A stretch of 64,000 nucleotides of DNA from Rhodospirillales bacterium (lineage in GTDB: Bacteria; Pseudomonadota; Alphaproteobacteria; Rhodospirillales; Casp-alpha2), in the NCBI GenBank assembly GCA_017640505.1, contig JAEPQO010000003.1, forward strand, positions 372,001-436,000, read 5' to 3'. Position numbers and translations under genes: made by a program. The notes under the pieces are model-generated. The model did no database searches and was not told where the DNA came from. It saw only the letters and a list, made by a program, of their open reading frames with translations. Positions 61,594-64,000 of the stretch are shown here, piece by piece (position 1 is the first letter of the stretch; every line of letters begins with the position of its first letter).

Positions 61594-61663
61594 GTTAACC
61601 ATACCTTTCGATCCAGCAGTTAAATCAATACTTTACCGGTTTTCATGCGGGCAAAATACGTGC
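61594..61663 (+). promoter_or_regulatory. CtrA half-site and sigma-54-like motif upstream of dksA
   Basis: GTTAACC at 61594-61600 and a GTTAA at 61618 resemble CtrA half-sites. GG-N10-GC at 61650-61663 with the -24/-12 spacing looks like a weak sigma-54 promoter. Both would fit a flagellar-linked dksA-type gene, but neither is a full consensus. Confidence 0.35.
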
Positions 61664-61733
61664 TTGCAGGCGGTGCGCGACGCAACTATATTCCGCGCGC
61701 TTAGCCACCTTTGTTTCAGGAGCTATTCGCCCG

Positions 61734-62150
61734 ATGAGTGTTACGCTTTCTCCCGACTACAAGCCGACGGCCAAAGAGCCGTTCATGAACCCGCGGATGC
61801 GGGAGTATTTCCGGCAAAAGCTTCTGAGTTGGCGCGCGGAGCTGGTCAAGGAATCCAACGAGACCCTGCAAACCCTCCAGGAAGGTGGGATTGTCGAGCC
61901 CGATATCGCGGATCGCGCCGCGATTGAGACGGATCGCTCGTTAGAACTTCGGACCCGTGACCGGGCGCGCAAGCTGATCAGCAAGATCGACCAGGCCCTG
62001 GAACGTATCGAGGATGGCTCCTACGGCTACTGCGAGGAGACCGACGAGCCGATTACGTTGGCACGCCTGGAAGCGCGACCGATTGCCACTCTTTCGCTCG
62101 AGGCTCAGGAGCGACACGAGCGGATGGAGCGGACCCACCGCGACGACTAG
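61734..62150 (+). CDS. dksA: DksA-type RNA polymerase-binding protein (single-cysteine form)
   Basis: A 138-residue DksA/TraR protein. The coiled coil is FRQKLLSWRAELVKESNETL followed by an acidic tip region DIADRAAIETDRSLELRTRD. The zinc-finger part is DGSYGYCEETDEPITLARLE then ARPIATLSLEAQERHER. The classical four-cysteine finger is reduced to one Cys, as in known alphaproteobacterial DksA variants that do not need zinc. It binds the secondary channel of RNA polymerase and acts with ppGpp. Its place beside fliX and flgH suggests a flagellar gene link. Confidence 0.88.
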   Translation: MSVTLSPDYKPTAKEPFMNPRMREYFRQKLLSWRAELVKESNETLQTLQEGGIVEPDIADRAAIETDRSLELRTRDRARKLISKIDQALERIEDGSYGYCEETDEPITLARLEARPIATLSLEAQERHERMERTHRDD

Positions 62151-62240
62151 GCCGAGCGCCGGGTTTTAGCCGGCCAGCCCGTTTCTCATCGAATTGAATG
62201 TAAATGCCGGCACACGGGGCCGGCTGTGCGCGTTTGTGCG

Positions 62241-62267
62241 AAACCCGCGATGTAGAATCGCGGGTTT
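62241..62267 (+). terminator. Terminator-like hairpin after dksA
   Basis: AAACCCGCGA and TCGCGGGTTT pair around a seven-base loop, then CGGATTTTA. The 337-base gap from 62151 to 62487 otherwise holds only AT-rich sequence (from about 62280) that should contain the promoter of the small gene at 62488; no other feature is seen. Confidence 0.7.
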
Positions 62268-62487
62268 CGGATTTTATGTGATTCATGGATAATTTTTTGG
62301 TTCGACGTGCGACCTATGCGCGTGTGCCCGTCCTGTTTTTGCCCGTTGATTCAAGGGGATAGGGGCTTGAAACAATTTTTAACATTTGCACGATTTTTTA
62401 GTTGCGCCGGGTGTGCGAAATTGTGTATCATGATTACGTAGAGGAGTAATTTAGAACAAATTTTACTCCGGAAGGATTGATAGCAGA

Positions 62488-62781
62488 ATGCGTACCGATA
62501 GTACACAAGCATCTCCAATAGCCGCTCCAAGCGCGGCCACTGCTGCTTTTCAGGTTGCTCACGTGCAACAGAAGCAGTTCGAGGAGACGCTTGAGCGCGT
62601 TAGCGAGAAACAATCCGAAGCTGCCAGAGAAGAACTCCGCAAAGCAGAGCGGAAGGACGATGTCGTCGAGATCAACAACGACATCGAAAAGGTTCTCGAA
62701 TCCAACGAATCCGAAAGCACCGAGCCCCGGCCCGCTCCGGAGCCTGATGCGGTGGGCGCGAAGGTGAACGTTTCCGTTTAA
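62488..62781 (+). CDS. Small Glu/Lys-rich helical protein of unknown function
   Basis: A 97-residue hydrophilic protein. An Ala/Ser/Pro-rich start is followed by FEETLERVSEKQSEAAREEL and RKAERKDDVVEINNDIEKVL, a charged helix, then an acidic/proline tail. It resembles the linker-type small proteins found between flagellar genes in this order, but I do not recognise a family. It has its own terminator. Confidence 0.55.
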   Translation: MRTDSTQASPIAAPSAATAAFQVAHVQQKQFEETLERVSEKQSEAAREELRKAERKDDVVEINNDIEKVLESNESESTEPRPAPEPDAVGAKVNVSV

Positions 62782-62809
62782 ACTCCAACGGTGGATATGC
62801 AGATCGCTG

Positions 62810-62831
62810 GGCGCCGTTGGCGTCTTTTTTT
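62810..62831 (+). terminator. Terminator of the small helical-protein gene
   Basis: GGCGCC-GTT-GGCGTC forms a six-base-pair stem (one G-U pair), followed by seven Ts. Confidence 0.8.
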
Positions 62832-62854
62832 GTGTCCGCATGCTGGCCTAATCA

Positions 62855-62886
62855 TCAAAGAAAAAGCCGGCGCATTCTGCGCCGGC
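62855..62886 (-). terminator. Terminator of flgH
   Basis: GCCGGCGC and GCGCCGGC (62866-62886) pair around a five-base loop. On the minus strand the stem is followed by TTTTTCTTTG, 50 bases after the flgH stop. Confidence 0.85.
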
Positions 62887-62935
62887 CGAAAGTTGCCAGG
62901 TTCCTAGATGAACCCAGAACGGGAACTGTGTGAAC

Positions 62936-63709
62936 TCAGAATGGGAAGATGATATCCCAGACCTGCGTGCCCCAGCGCGGCTGCTGCAAGCTGCTCAGTG
63001 TGCCGCGGCCGCCGTAGGCAACGCGCATTTCTGCAATTTTTTCATGACTGATCGTGTTGTCGCTCTCGATATCCTCGGGGCGGACGACACCGGTAACCAT
63101 CAGTTCGCGAAGTTCCGCGTTGACGAGAATTTCCTGGCGCCCCATCACGACCAGCGAGCCGTTCGGCAGGATCTGCGTGACCACGGCCGCGAAGGTGAGG
63201 TCGATCGTTTCCGACCGTTCGATATCGCCTTCGCCGTTGGTGGCGTGAACGTTGTTGAAGCTCATCAACGATTCCGGATTCACCGCAGCGGCGGCGCCGG
63301 GAATGATATTGGCGAATTTGGTCTCCAGGCCGAGAATGTTGGTGACGTTCGTGTCTTCGCTGTCGTTGCGGTCGCGCTCCGTCGAATTCTCGAGTGTGGC
63401 ACTGTCGGACAGATCCAGTTTCACGGTCACGATGTCCCCGATTTCCTTGGCGCGGTGGTCCTTGAAGAAGGCCCGCGCCCCGTTACGCCATAACGAGCTC
63501 GGGTTCTCCTCCGCGACCTGCGGGGCCGGCATCGGCAGGCTGACCGGCCGGTAGTCCGGTTTCGCCGTCGGGTTCTCGATCGTCGTCAGGTTCGGACCGG
63601 TGCCGACATCGGACAGGCGCGTTGCCAGATTGCACCCGCTCAGGCTCGTGACGGCGACAACAGCGGCAATAATCGGAAGGCTGCGCTTTTTGCTGTTTGC
63701 GGTAATCAT
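62936..63709 (-). CDS. flgH: Flagellar L-ring protein FlgH
   Basis: A 257-residue outer-membrane lipoprotein that forms the L ring. The lipobox is SLSGC after a short signal (IIAAVVAVTSLSGCN). Conserved FlgH segments: ENPSSLWRNGARAFFKDHRA, KEIGDIVTVKLDLSD, EGDIERSETIDLTFAAVVTQ, LPNGSLVVMGRQEILVNAEL and VTGVVRPEDIESDNTISHEK. It appears complete, unlike flgE. It is encoded just after flgA on the same strand (48 bases). Confidence 0.95.
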   Translation of the reverse strand: MITANSKKRSLPIIAAVVAVTSLSGCNLATRLSDVGTGPNLTTIENPTAKPDYRPVSLPMPAPQVAEENPSSLWRNGARAFFKDHRAKEIGDIVTVKLDLSDSATLENSTERDRNDSEDTNVTNILGLETKFANIIPGAAAAVNPESLMSFNNVHATNGEGDIERSETIDLTFAAVVTQILPNGSLVVMGRQEILVNAELRELMVTGVVRPEDIESDNTISHEKIAEMRVAYGGRGTLSSLQQPRWGTQVWDIIFPF

Positions 63710-63757
63710 TTCTTGGTTTCCTTACAGGGGCGGCTTTTGGCCGGCCCGCTTCTTTCC

Positions 63758-64000
63758 CTAGTTGAGGCTCATCGAGAGCTGTTGCGACAAGGACTTCACG
63801 GCAACTCGGCCGGGACCGATCACTTCGGCTTCGACGATCTGGTTCGAACGGCCGTTCTTGATCTGCACGATGTCGCCGTCCGCACCATCCTGCATTGCCT
63901 TGCCCTGTGCCGTCAGGATCATGTTCGGCACCTGGTGAATGATCGTGACGAGGCTGTTCTTCTCTACCAGCACGGGGCGTGTGACGTCGTTGTTGCGGAT
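63758..64000 (-). CDS. flgA: Flagellar P-ring assembly protein FlgA (C-terminal part, cut by window edge)
   Basis: The visible 80 residues are the C-terminal SAF-like domain of FlgA, the P-ring chaperone: NNDVTRPVLVEKNSLVTIIH, MILTAQGKAMQDGADGDIVQ and IVEAEVIGPGRVAV. The frame is open to the window end. The pair flgA-flgH is the usual order, with flgG/flgF expected upstream beyond the edge. Confidence 0.9.
   Translation of the reverse strand: MRNNDVTRPVLVEKNSLVTIIHQVPNMILTAQGKAMQDGADGDIVQIKNGRSNQIVEAEVIGPGRVAVKSLSQQLSMSLN

Overview
The window looks like the chromosome of a free-living alphaproteobacterium, probably of the Rhodospirillales or a neighbouring order. The GC-rich coding, the ChpT/CtrA/SciP cell-cycle proteins, FliX, DUF1153, DUF3305/DUF3306 and alpha-type DksA all point that way. 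The order-level placement is inference. There are no rRNA or tRNA genes, CRISPR arrays, IS elements or integrases.

Layout. 0-12 kb: mixed metabolism. It holds a LysR regulator divergent from an AllA-like/PhnZ-like pair, a TauE-type exporter, a DUF4126 protein, NAD kinase, an AbrB-family membrane protein, PyrD, an O-methyltransferase and an enoyl-CoA hydratase. 12-19 kb: sensing. There is a NIT-domain chemoreceptor and a 1332-residue protein with three periplasmic solute-binding domains, two PAS domains and a class III cyclase. 19-20 kb: a Met/Gly-rich exported protein behind a MerR/CueR-type promoter. 20-42 kb: a molybdenum/tungsten and formate dehydrogenase region. It contains moaA, a multi-[4Fe-4S] protein, an HTH plus PBP-like regulator, tupABC, fdhD, a mobA-DUF3305 fusion, a DUF3306 protein, a TorD-type chaperone, a TAT-target peptide, and the Cys-type periplasmic formate dehydrogenase alpha, beta and gamma subunits. 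Unrelated small enzymes sit between these genes.

42-54 kb: cell cycle and flagellum. chpT, a CheY-like regulator, ctrA, flhG and sciP are intact. Several flagellar genes are broken by what look like deletions. fliF is joined in frame to flhF, a FliK-like gene runs into an opposite-strand MBL-fold hydrolase remnant, and flgE runs into a flagellin-modification type (DUF115) gene. 54-61 kb: an apparently Fur-controlled iron operon of a DUF4856 protein, a sterol-desaturase family protein that reads in frame into FbpA, FbpB and FbpC. 61-64 kb: fliX, dksA, flgH and the end of flgA.

Four families of short dispersed palindromic repeats sit between genes. Two near-identical copies of one family bracket a DUF559 nuclease-like gene. 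The strongest leads are the three flagellar deletion junctions, including the membrane-anchored FliF-FlhF fusion, the triple-sensor cyclase, the desaturase-FbpA readthrough, and the CueR-type promoter in front of the GYGPGMM-repeat protein.
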